Assembly: GCA_020630835.1 (NCBI GenBank)
Contig: JAHDIL010000084.1
Coordinates: 1-7,336, forward strand
Length of the DNA stretch: 7,336 bases
Direction of reading: 5' to 3'
DNA from: Verrucomicrobiota bacterium
GTDB taxonomy: Bacteria; Verrucomicrobiota; Verrucomicrobiia; Verrucomicrobiales; DEV007
Part shown: positions 1 to 7,336 of the stretch, piece by piece
How positions within the stretch are numbered: the stretch's first letter is position 1
How the letters are laid out: each line of letters starts with the position of its first letter
Program-made: the position numbers and the translations under genes
The notes under the pieces: model-generated
Told to the model about the DNA's origin: nothing
Database searches by the model: none
The model's input: only the letters and a program-made list of their open reading frames with translations

Positions 1-479
1 CGGCTATCGCCGATGTGACAAAAGTTCAGCTCGCTAGACGAGATCCAGATCAGCGTGAGCGTAGCTCCCATGCCACGCACTTCCTCATAAGCACTGCCCT
101 GCTTTTGCAATTCTCTATGGACAGAATGAACGACCTCAGAAAGAAGCACCTGCGCTCCGCCGTCAGCTCCTGCCAACCCATCACGAAATGCATTGGGGAG
201 AATTTCAGCTATTTTCTCAACAACGATTTTGCTGGCATACTCACCCGCGTTGTGTCCCCCCATCCCATCGCTGACCGCAAATATGTATTCTCCCTCTGCC
301 AACGAGCGTTTCCCGAACTTACCCAAACGCCTAACCTCCTCAGGATCCATCTCCAGTGCTAGAAAGGCATCTTCATTCTGCTTTCTGACCCGGCCCGTAT
401 CCGTTATGCCACACCATTCCACGCTTCCTAGGTATTCTTCGGCGGTATCGGAGATCAGGGTGGAGCGTGATAAAGACAT
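1..479 (-). CDS. PP2C-family protein serine/threonine phosphatase, N-terminal part (cut by left edge)
   Basis: Reading the minus strand from the ATG at 479 gives 159 residues with no stop before the window edge, so the C-terminal part is missing. Typical bacterial PPM/PP2C motifs appear in order: ITDTGRVRKQNEDAF (about 25-39), with the conserved Asp at 37; FAVSDGMGGHNAGEYAS (67-83), with the metal-binding Asp71-Gly72; GMGATLTLI (136-144); and FCHIGDS (153-159), with Asp158. The family uses two Mn/Mg ions to remove phosphate from Ser/Thr of target proteins, usually opposing Hanks-type kinases; any partner kinase lies outside the window. No transmembrane segment or signal peptide is seen in this part, so it is probably cytoplasmic. 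The start is uncertain: an in-frame ATG at 518 would add 13 Pro/Lys-rich residues, and neither start has a Shine-Dalgarno sequence. Family assignment is secure; substrate is unknown. Confidence 0.93.
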   Translation of the reverse strand, partial: MSLSRSTLISDTAEEYLGSVEWCGITDTGRVRKQNEDAFLALEMDPEEVRRLGKFGKRSLAEGEYIFAVSDGMGGHNAGEYASKIVVEKIAEILPNAFRDGLAGADGGAQVLLSEVVHSVHRELQKQGSAYEEVRGMGATLTLIWISSSELNFCHIGDS

Positions 480-863
480 CTTCGGGGGAGGTTTTTGTTT
501 CGGGCTGGGTCGAAGCATAGTGCCACTAGCGAGGAAAGTGAACACCTGACTTTCGAAGTAGCGCAGTTCGGTGGCCGGACTAGATATATCTGCGGTTAAC
601 CGTTCGCTTGACTGCGATCACTACAGTTTTGCGAATAGAAGCAGCTCAGAAAGAGTTGAAAGCCCAGGCAGGGCAGCAGATGCGCTCAGAATACATTTCA
701 TGCAGGGTAGAGCGCGACACACGCTTTTCCCGTCTGCCGTCGTTTTATCGGACTGCGTTACGCATCATTCGCGCAGCCTCGGCTACGCGCTATCCCCGCG
801 CGTTCCCCATCGAAAACAGAATCGACAGATTGGACGCCGGCGGATTTTGTGGCATGATCGGCT
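480..863. other. Divergent intergenic region between the phosphatase and nadE
   Basis: This 384-base stretch separates two divergently transcribed genes, so promoters for both should lie here. I see no convincing protein: open frames in it give low-complexity Arg/Ser-rich translations without motifs. No tRNA-like or other structured RNA was recognised. A plus-strand TTGACT at 608-613 is a good -35 match, but the hexamer 17 bases later (gcgaat) is a poor -10. The one distinct structure is a pair of abutting palindromes at 582-602, listed separately. No Shine-Dalgarno sequence precedes either neighbouring start. Confidence 0.6.
582..602. repeat. Two abutting 10-bp palindromes
   Basis: AGATATATCT (582-591) and CGGTTAACCG (593-602) are each perfect 10-bp palindromes, separated by one base. 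They lie about 65-100 bases upstream of the phosphatase start (479 or 518) and about 260 bases upstream of nadE. Such a pair could be operator half-sites or an AT-rich promoter element for the phosphatase. Single 10-bp palindromes are expected several times by chance in a window this size, so only the pairing and the intergenic location make it notable. Confidence 0.35.
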
Positions 864-2852
864 ATGAAAAGAATCGTTGTCGCCGCTGCGGCGCTGAACC
901 AGATCCCCCTCGATTGGGAAGGGAACGCTGAGCGCATTCGCTTAGCCATCGCTAAAGCGCGTTCGCAACAAGCTCAGATCCTATGCCTCCCAGAGCTGGC
1001 TATTACGGGATACGGTTGCGAGGACCACTTTCTCGCCCCAGAGGTCGGCGAGCAGTCACTCTTGTCTCTCAAAGCACTGGCGGAAGATACAAAGGGCATG
1101 GTAGTGGCTATCGGACTCCCATTATGGCACGACCGCTCCGTCTTTAATGCCGTAGCTCTCCTAGTAGATGGAGAAGTTTCCGGATTCGTCGCCAAACAGA
1201 ACCTGGCCGGTGACGGACTTCACTACGAAACTCGGTGGTTCAAACCTTGGTCTGCGGGCGCGATTGAGCACACCTTTCTGGAACCGTTGGGGGCCAGTTA
1301 TCCAGTAGGTGATCTCGTGTTTGAAGTCGGAGGCGTTCGACTCGGTTTCGAGATCTGCGAGGACGCCTGGGTAGCCGAGCGCCCGGGTGTCCGCTTGGCT
1401 AGACGTGGTGTCGATTTAATTCTAAATCCCAGCGCGAGCCATTTTGCCTTTGGAAAGCAGGAGATCCGCGAGCGGTTTGTGCTTGAGGGATCCCGCGCTT
1501 TCGCCTGCGGCTATATTTATGCAAACCTCCTCGGGAATGAAGCTGGCCGAGCTATCTACGATGGCAGCACGTCCATAGCAGTCTGCGGAGACTACTTGGC
1601 CGAGGGCGACCGTTTTAGTTTTCAAGATGTAGAACTGACGGCTGCCGCCATCGATATCCAGCTGGCGCGCCTACAACAGGCTAAGCAGGTAAGTTTTCGC
1701 CCAGACCTCAGCGGCGAGGATGATGGCGTGGTCAAGATTGATTATGCTCTGACTGCCGCTCCCCTCTCATATAAAACGGAGAAACCAGGGACCTATGAAG
1801 AAGGTTGTCGCTTTGAGGAATTCTCTCGCGTGATCGCACTCGCACTTTTTGACTATCTTCGCAAAAGTTACTCCGGCGGATTTGTCGTTTCTCTCAGTGG
1901 CGGGGCCGACTCGGCCGCGGTAGCCGTCCTCGTTCGGCTTATGGTCGACCTCGGCTGCGAATGCCTAGGTGTCGAAGGATTTAAGAAAAAACTGTCTCAC
2001 ATCTCATGGGATGAGCGCCCACTGACAAATCAGTTGCTCGACTGCGTTTATCAGGCCACGACCAACAGTTCTGAAACGACACGACACGCTGCGGAAACCG
2101 TCGCCCACGCTCTCCAAGCAGGCTATCAGGAATGGAACGTAGATGCCCTGGTAAAAGGCTACCAGAGTATGGTAGAACAAACTTTTGGTCGGACACTAGA
2201 CTGGCAACAAGACGATATTCCGCTTCAGAACATCCAGGCTCGGACCCGCGCACCCGGGGTGTGGCTGCTAACCAATCTACGCAACGCTCTTTTGCTCTCC
2301 ACAAGCAATCGCTCCGAAGCTGCCGTCGGGTATGCAACAATGGATGGTGACACCTGCGGGGGCCTGAGCCCAGTATCAGGAATCGATAAAGCCTTTCTAC
2401 GAAACTGGCTCGTGTGGATGGAGAAAGAGGGCGTGTGGCCGGACATCAAACCCATCCCACAGCTTTCCGTAATCAACGAACAAGCTCCCACAGCGGAGCT
2501 GCGCCCGCAGGAGGATAAGCAAACAGATGAGTCCGACCTGATGCCCTACCCTGTGTTGGAGGCTATCGAGAAACTTGCCATCCGCGACAAAAAGCTCCCC
2601 AGAGAAGTGTTGGCCTATCTCCAGCACGCACCCGAAAGCGAGGGGGCGACTTTTGACACCTTGAAAGGCTGGGTCATCCGCTTTTTCCAGCTGTGGAGTC
2701 GTAATCAATGGAAACGTGAGCGTTATGCCCCAGGCTTTCATGTCGACGATAAGAACTTAGATCCCAAAACCTGGTGTCGCTTCCCCATCCTATCCAGCGG
2801 CTTCCGGCAGGAATTAGAAGAGCTTAAAGCGCTCTCTGAGAGCGATCTGTAG
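864..2852 (+). CDS. nadE: Glutamine-dependent NAD+ synthetase (glutaminase plus synthetase domains)
   Basis: The 662-residue product catalyses the last step of NAD+ synthesis: ATP-dependent amidation of nicotinic acid adenine dinucleotide, with ammonia released from glutamine by its own N-terminal domain. Residues 1 to about 270 form the carbon-nitrogen hydrolase domain with the expected triad: Glu44 in LPELAITGYGCED, Lys111 in FVAKQNL (before YETRWF), and Cys165 in GFEICEDAW. The synthetase domain starts near 310. It has the ATP pyrophosphatase P-loop SGGADS at 345-350, TSNRSEAAVGY from 480, and a PTAELRPQEDKQTDESDL stretch that resembles the family's substrate-binding loop. The length matches the long two-domain form (about 680 residues in mycobacteria), not the roughly 275-residue ammonia-dependent NadE. 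The ATG at 864 places the family's N-terminal strand correctly but has no Shine-Dalgarno. The downstream Gre-like gene begins 3 bases after the stop, so the two are probably co-transcribed. The enzyme is cytoplasmic. Confidence 0.96.
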   Translation: MKRIVVAAAALNQIPLDWEGNAERIRLAIAKARSQQAQILCLPELAITGYGCEDHFLAPEVGEQSLLSLKALAEDTKGMVVAIGLPLWHDRSVFNAVALLVDGEVSGFVAKQNLAGDGLHYETRWFKPWSAGAIEHTFLEPLGASYPVGDLVFEVGGVRLGFEICEDAWVAERPGVRLARRGVDLILNPSASHFAFGKQEIRERFVLEGSRAFACGYIYANLLGNEAGRAIYDGSTSIAVCGDYLAEGDRFSFQDVELTAAAIDIQLARLQQAKQVSFRPDLSGEDDGVVKIDYALTAAPLSYKTEKPGTYEEGCRFEEFSRVIALALFDYLRKSYSGGFVVSLSGGADSAAVAVLVRLMVDLGCECLGVEGFKKKLSHISWDERPLTNQLLDCVYQATTNSSETTRHAAETVAHALQAGYQEWNVDALVKGYQSMVEQTFGRTLDWQQDDIPLQNIQARTRAPGVWLLTNLRNALLLSTSNRSEAAVGYATMDGDTCGGLSPVSGIDKAFLRNWLVWMEKEGVWPDIKPIPQLSVINEQAPTAELRPQEDKQTDESDLMPYPVLEAIEKLAIRDKKLPREVLAYLQHAPESEGATFDTLKGWVIRFFQLWSRNQWKRERYAPGFHVDDKNLDPKTWCRFPILSSGFRQELEELKALSESDL

Positions 2853-2855
2853 AGA

Positions 2856-3314
2856 ATGGACAAGGCAAAGATAGTTGCGGCCATGCGCGAGCGCTTGATC
2901 GTGCAATACGAGCGCGCGCGCGGCGGACTAGGTGCTGCACACGAAGCCGCTACCGGTGAGGATACCAAGTCAGAGGGCAAATACGATACCCGTGCGCTTG
3001 AAGCCTCTTACCTAGCCGCTGGACAAGCTGACCTAGCCGATGAGTTGGCGCAGGCCTTGCAGGAGTTCGATGCTACGGATTTCTCTGAGCAAGACTACGA
3101 CGACCCCATTCGAGTGGGGTCACTCGTCGAATGGGAGGAAGATGGGAAGCTCCAAACCTTTTTGATCACAACAAAAGCAGGAGGGCTTTCTGTGACCCTA
3201 GGTGACGCGGGCGAAGTCGTCTCACTCGCCTGCTATTCCCCCCTAGCGGAAAACCTGATCGGCAAGATAGCGGGCACGGCCGTCGGCGATGGTTGGATTT
3301 CGGATGTCTTTTGA
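2856..3314 (+). CDS. GreA/GreB-like transcription elongation factor
   Basis: The 152-residue protein has the two-part Gre layout. Residues about 1-80 are charged and helix-forming, with HEAATGEDTKSEGKYDTRALEASYLA-type sequence at 29-54. The acidic residues Glu35, Asp36 and Glu40 sit where the tip of the Gre coiled coil would be. Residues about 85-152 match the FKBP-like C-terminal domain, with IRVGSLVEW, then FLIT, CYSPLAENLIGK (126-137) and a closing GD. True Gre factors enter the RNA polymerase secondary channel and stimulate cleavage of backtracked RNA. This protein belongs to a shorter, divergent group within the family (compare Rnk and Gfh1), so cleavage activity is inferred, not shown. 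The ATG lies 3 bases after the nadE stop, which suggests one transcript and translational coupling. The preceding bases (gtagaga) are not a well-placed Shine-Dalgarno. The symbol is left blank because it is not a canonical greA. Confidence 0.85.
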   Translation: MDKAKIVAAMRERLIVQYERARGGLGAAHEAATGEDTKSEGKYDTRALEASYLAAGQADLADELAQALQEFDATDFSEQDYDDPIRVGSLVEWEEDGKLQTFLITTKAGGLSVTLGDAGEVVSLACYSPLAENLIGKIAGTAVGDGWISDVF

Positions 3315-3449
3315 CTGCTCAAACCGTGAAACCGCGGGCCTAAGGTCGCAGATCAACAGTGAGCCGAAGAGGTCGAGCTCCACCTCTATCTGGGCGGCAA
3401 CGCTCGACTACCTCATGGCCGCGGCCCCGATGAGGGGCTCGCTGGTATC
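3315..3449. other. Convergent intergenic gap between the Gre-like gene and thiC
   Basis: Both flanking genes end here (stops at 3312-3314 on plus and 3450-3452 on minus), so transcription from both sides should end in or near it. Two short hairpins are possible: AGAGGT/ACCTCT at 3368-3387 with an 8-base loop, and GCCCC/GGGGC at 3424-3438 with a 5-base loop. Neither is followed by a T-run on either strand, so neither is a convincing intrinsic terminator. GGCCGCGGCC at 3417-3426 is a GC palindrome. No open frame here looks coding. Confidence 0.5.
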
Positions 3450-5562
<2,113 letters not shown>

Positions 5563-5666
5563 GAAACTCCCTTCGACGGCATGACCCGTATCAGGTTCAA
5601 AGGGTTCTTCGAATAACCAGAAGATCTCAGCCTGCGCCACATTTGGAACGCAAACACCCCCGTTTC
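5563..5666 (-). promoter_or_regulatory. TPP riboswitch aptamer (THI element) upstream of thiC
   Basis: On the minus strand the conserved THI-element blocks occur in order. The 5' strand is GAAAC-GGGGGUG (from 5666). CUGAGA follows at 5630-5625, then an optional UCUUC/GAAGA stem at 5624-5606. ACCCUUUGAACCUGAU lies at 5605-5590, GGGUCAUGCCG at 5587-5577, and GAAGGGA-GUUUC ends the element at 5574-5563. The outer GAAAC/GUUUC strands can form P1, closing the aptamer. In this class CUGAGA binds the HMP part of TPP and the helical arm with GGGUCAUGCCG helps hold the pyrophosphate. The position 155 bases before thiC and just downstream of a promoter fits TPP-controlled expression of ThiC. Recognition is strong; the exact ends are set by the P1 pairing. 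Confidence 0.96.
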
Positions 5667-5677
5667 ACTTGCGAAAA

Positions 5678-5705
5678 ACGATACAGGCCGAAGCCCAAGC
5701 GTCAA
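5678..5705 (-). promoter_or_regulatory. Candidate sigma-70-type promoter for the riboswitch-thiC transcript
   Basis: On the minus strand TTGACG (5705-5700, 5 of 6 to consensus) is followed after 16 bases by TATCGT (5683-5678, 4 of 6). Transcription would begin near 5671, only a few bases before the 5' strand of the aptamer's P1 helix, exactly where a riboswitch transcript should start. That placement is the main support; no start site is measured. Confidence 0.6.
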
Positions 5706-5714
5706 CAGCGGATG

Positions 5715-5727
5715 GCGATAATATCGC
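5715..5727. repeat. AT-rich 13-bp inverted repeat upstream of the thiC promoter
   Basis: GCGATA-A-TATCGC has 6-bp arms around one base. It ends nine bases upstream of the putative -35 box of the thiC promoter and lies between that box and the stop of the sigma gene. It could bind a regulator or be part of the end of the sigma transcript, but no T-run follows it on the minus strand. Repeats of this size occur by chance, so the call is tentative. Confidence 0.3.
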
Positions 5728-5751
5728 AATTAGCAATAACCAATAATGGGC

Positions 5752-6378
5752 TCAAGCCTGCGCTAGAAAGGTGCTGAGAGCATCCTTGAGCTGAACGCGC
5801 GCCCGGAAAAGGTGGCTCTTGACCGCTGAAACGCTGGTTTTCAGAACCTTAGCTATGTCCTCATAGCTCATATCCTCGTGTTGACGCAGAATGACGGCCA
5901 TTCGCTGCTTTTCTGGAAGCGCAGCTATGGCATCGTCAATGGCCTGCCAGAGCTCGGATTTCTGAGCCATCTCGTCCGCGCCCGGTGCTGAGGAATCCTC
6001 GATCTGCAAAAAAGCCTCTTCTTCTTGTTGTTCCACTGAAACGGTAGGCTTGCGCTTACGGCGCCGGCTCTCATTGAAAACGAGATTCCGCGTGATCGTA
6101 AACATCCAAGTGGTGAACTTGGCCTTAGGCTCAAATCTAGGAGCCGACTTCCAGATCCTAAGAAAGACCTGCTGCGCGATATCTTCTGCATCTGCGGCTC
6201 CACCAAGCATCTTCGACACCGTGCCAATGACAGCGTATTGATGTTTTTCGACGAGGAGCTGAAAAGCATGGTCATCTCCCCGCGCGATGCGGTCCATTAA
6301 CGCGAAGTCTTCCTCGTTGCTGGCAGCGGCTGCCTCATCAATCGCACACTCAGAAGGAGTCTCGGAGGAGAGGGACAT
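5752..6378 (-). CDS. ECF-type (group 4) RNA polymerase sigma factor
   Basis: From the ATG at 6378 the product has 208 residues and the compact two-domain form of extracytoplasmic-function sigma factors. Region 2 spans about 39-110: FQLLVEKHQYAV, DAEDIAQQVFLRIWKS (the core-binding 2.2 helix), then KFTTWMFTITRNLVFNESRRRKRK, covering -10 recognition. Region 4 spans about 143-204: LPEKQRMAVILRQHEDMSYEDIAKVLKTS, then VSAVKSHLFRAR, a helix-turn-helix for the -35 box. An acidic linker joins them. The frame stays open upstream to 6714, but that part is antisense to the neighbouring membrane protein and has no motifs. ATG 6468 (238 residues) is possible, yet it falls inside a plausible -10 box. No Shine-Dalgarno marks any start. 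No anti-sigma gene follows: thiC, with its own promoter, is next on this strand. The regulon is unknown. Confidence 0.92.
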   Translation of the reverse strand: MSLSSETPSECAIDEAAAASNEEDFALMDRIARGDDHAFQLLVEKHQYAVIGTVSKMLGGAADAEDIAQQVFLRIWKSAPRFEPKAKFTTWMFTITRNLVFNESRRRKRKPTVSVEQQEEEAFLQIEDSSAPGADEMAQKSELWQAIDDAIAALPEKQRMAVILRQHEDMSYEDIAKVLKTSVSAVKSHLFRARVQLKDALSTFLAQA

Positions 6379-6463
6379 AAATTGGCGAAACTTGGGGCTG
6401 GGAGTGGGTGTTTCAGGCTGTAAGAAGGTGGAAAGATTTGATCCAAATGAACTCGCCGCTGCA

Positions 6464-6492
6464 GTCATAACAAAGCTATGCAACGCAAACAA
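6464..6492 (-). promoter_or_regulatory. Weak candidate promoter for the sigma factor gene
   Basis: On the minus strand TTGTTT (6492-6487) and TATGAC (6469-6464) are separated by 17 bases, matching consensus at 3 and 4 of 6 positions. A transcript would start near 6457, about 80 bases before the preferred ATG at 6378, which argues against the ATG at 6468 as the start. If the factor is autoregulated, its own promoter class would not resemble this, so the call is tentative. Confidence 0.3.
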
Positions 6493-6503
6493 GGAAAGAA
6501 AGT

Positions 6504-6522
6504 TGCAGAAATGTTTTCTGCA
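6504..6522. repeat. Perfect inverted repeat between sigma and CDP-alcohol genes, candidate operator
   Basis: TGCAGAAA-TGT-TTTCTGCA has perfect 8-bp arms around a 3-base spacer. It lies 19 bases before the ATG at 6542 on the plus strand and just upstream of the putative -35 box of the sigma gene on the minus strand. A dimeric regulator bound here could affect both divergent genes; alternatively it could form a hairpin in the leader of the plus-strand gene. Roughly one such repeat with a short spacer is expected by chance in a window of this size, so position is the main argument. Confidence 0.4.
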
Positions 6523-6541
6523 TGCCAGCGTCCCCCCTTTT

Positions 6542-7174
6542 ATGTCTTCTCGCACGAGTCGTAAGATCCGAAAACCTAGTCGCCTAGTGCTTTCTCTCGC
6601 CTTGTGGCTGATGGGGAAAGGCGCCACCCCTCTGGGCGTGGTGGTCACCGGCTCGGTTCTGAGCTTGGTGGCCGGCCTGCTCTTCTTTTTCACGGATGCG
6701 GTCGCCCACCCCACTCATCTGTGGTGGGTGGGAGCTTCTTGCTGCCTGCTTCGCTTTATCTGCCTACAAGTTAATGAAGCCCTGGGCTTCGACTCTCGAA
6801 GCCAACCCACAAAAGCCCAAGAGTTTGCTTATTTCGACCTCCCTGACCGCATGGCTGATGCCATCATCTTCCTCGGATTAGGGTTCGCTTCGGAATCGAA
6901 TGCCTGGCTGGGATTGGCGGCGGCTTTGATCGCTAACTTTTCCGCCTACATCAGGACACTCGGTCTCGCACGCGGAGCCTCCTGGAGCGCCTCAGGCAGT
7001 GGCCCTATGGGGCGCTCGCATCGTATTCTCCTCGTGGCAGCAGGGGCTTTTCTGGTAGCGAGTCGCCCCTCACTACTGGCTCGCTTCGAGACGTGGATTC
7101 CTGAAGGGCTCTTGGTTGTGGTGATTCTGGGTTGCGTAGCCACCATCTGTGTCCGTCTATACCGGATTCGCTAG
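6542..7174 (+). CDS. CDP-alcohol phosphatidyltransferase family membrane protein, degenerate active-site motif
   Basis: The 210-residue product starts with a basic stretch (RTSRKIRKPSR) and has about five hydrophobic segments (near 29-50, 60-77, 107-117, 121-137 with some polar residues, 162-173, and 188-204), so it is an inner-membrane protein. Family features are the N-terminal ATPLGVVVTGSVLSLVAGLLF, the DRMAD (D-x3-D, Asp102 and Asp106), AYIRTLG (135-141) and GPMGRSHRI (154-162), which resembles a common GPMAKQHRM stretch. Family members transfer a phosphatidyl or similar group from a CDP-alcohol to an acceptor alcohol. The first half of the catalytic signature is poor: where D-G-x2-A-R is expected the sequence reads N78-E-A-L-G-F83. 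The frame is open back to 6287, but that part is antisense to the sigma gene, so ATG 6542 is chosen. It is probably co-transcribed with the amidase 21 bases downstream. The substrate is unknown. Confidence 0.8.
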   Translation: MSSRTSRKIRKPSRLVLSLALWLMGKGATPLGVVVTGSVLSLVAGLLFFFTDAVAHPTHLWWVGASCCLLRFICLQVNEALGFDSRSQPTKAQEFAYFDLPDRMADAIIFLGLGFASESNAWLGLAAALIANFSAYIRTLGLARGASWSASGSGPMGRSHRILLVAAGAFLVASRPSLLARFETWIPEGLLVVVILGCVATICVRLYRIR

Positions 7175-7195
7175 CACCCCCGTCTCCAAGCCCAC

Positions 7196-7336
7196 GTGAA
7201 ACTCAGCCTCTATCAATTGCCTTCCCTACGCCGAGTGGTGCTCTGTTGCTTTCTCGCGACGTTTAGTCTCGCAGGGAGCAACGCGCTCTCCCAGCATATC
7301 GTGATCGATCCTGGTCACGGCGAGAAAGACCCCGGC
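7196..7336 (+). CDS. N-acetylmuramoyl-L-alanine amidase (Amidase_3), N-terminal part (cut by right edge)
   Basis: Only 47 codons are present. A GTG at 7196 opens the frame, and it is the first possible start after the in-frame stop of the preceding gene at 7172-7174. The product begins with a signal peptide: basic residues (Lys2, Arg12, Arg13), a hydrophobic core VVLCCFLATFSLAG, and a probable signal peptidase I site after SNA (about residue 30). Then comes HIVIDPGHGEKDPG (34-47), the diagnostic start of zinc-dependent Amidase_3 enzymes; His41 is the first zinc ligand. These periplasmic enzymes cut the bond between N-acetylmuramic acid and the stem peptide of peptidoglycan, often for daughter-cell separation. 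The other zinc ligands and catalytic Glu lie beyond the window. The GTG has no Shine-Dalgarno. The 21-base gap to the CDP-alcohol gene suggests one envelope operon. Confidence 0.88.
   Translation, partial: MKLSLYQLPSLRRVVLCCFLATFSLAGSNALSQHIVIDPGHGEKDPG

Noticed and set aside
15..549. Plus-strand open frames of about 115 residues over the left end
   Set aside because: They are antisense to the PP2C phosphatase frame, which carries clear catalytic motifs.
830..866. TTGGAC-17-CATGAT promoter that would make nadE leaderless
   Set aside because: The spacing is right, but the hexamers match consensus at only 3 and 4 of 6 positions, which is near chance level. Leaderless translation remains possible but is not supported.
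608..931. 107-residue plus-strand open frame entering nadE
   Set aside because: It overlaps the nadE start in another frame, is Arg-rich without motifs, and shows no ribosome binding site.
1981..2340. 119-residue minus-strand open frame inside nadE
   Set aside because: Shadow of a GC-rich coding region. It has no motif and no initiation signal, and it lies in the synthetase domain of nadE.
3368..3438. Hairpins in the convergent gap as intrinsic terminators
   Set aside because: Stems of 5-6 bp at 3368-3387 and 3424-3438 are not followed by a T-run on either strand, so they do not meet the pattern.
6287..6541. N-terminal extension of the CDP-alcohol frame (up to 295 residues from ATG 6287)
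   Set aside because: This part is antisense to the coding region of the sigma factor and lacks family features. The recognisable protein starts with the basic stretch after ATG 6542.
6379..6714. N-terminal extension of the sigma factor frame (up to a 320-residue protein from ATG 6714)
   Set aside because: The extra 112 residues show no motif, are basic and low-complexity, and run antisense through the start of the CDP-alcohol gene, whose motifs are real. Sigma homology begins well after the ATG at 6378.

Overview
This window looks like an ordinary chromosomal housekeeping segment of a Gram-negative-type bacterium with moderate-to-high GC. My best guess is Verrucomicrobiota (Opitutae-like). 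The guess rests on the overall feel of the proteins and the absence of Shine-Dalgarno sequences, not on a marker gene, so it is only moderately secure. No transposase, integrase, CRISPR array, tRNA or rRNA was recognised, and there is no clear sign of recent transfer.

Layout from left to right. Positions 1-479 (minus) hold the N-terminal half of a PP2C-type Ser/Thr protein phosphatase cut by the window edge. A 384-base divergent intergenic region with two abutting 10-bp palindromes follows. Next is a plus-strand pair: a two-domain glutamine-dependent NAD+ synthetase (nadE, 864-2852) and, 3 bases later, a small GreA/GreB-like transcription elongation factor (2856-3314). These converge on thiC (3450-5408, minus), the HMP-phosphate synthase of thiamine biosynthesis. 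thiC has a 5' leader carrying a recognisable TPP riboswitch aptamer (about 5563-5666), and a good sigma-70-like promoter lies just upstream of the aptamer.

Further right, an ECF-type sigma factor (minus, most likely 5752-6378) is divergent from a membrane protein of the CDP-alcohol phosphatidyltransferase family (6542-7174). An 8-bp-arm inverted repeat lies between them. 21 bases after the membrane protein begins an Amidase_3-type N-acetylmuramoyl-L-alanine amidase with a signal peptide, cut by the right edge (7196-7336).

Two cofactor genes (NAD and thiamine) sit side by side but are convergent, and only thiC shows a visible control element. The right end concerns the cell envelope: a phospholipid-synthesis-type membrane enzyme and a peptidoglycan hydrolase in probable co-transcription, with an orphan ECF sigma gene divergent to them. 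I found no convincing undescribed system. The points most worth checking are the degenerate catalytic motif in the CDP-alcohol enzyme, the inverted repeat between it and the sigma gene, the unclear output mechanism of the thiC riboswitch, and the lack of Shine-Dalgarno sequences at every start.
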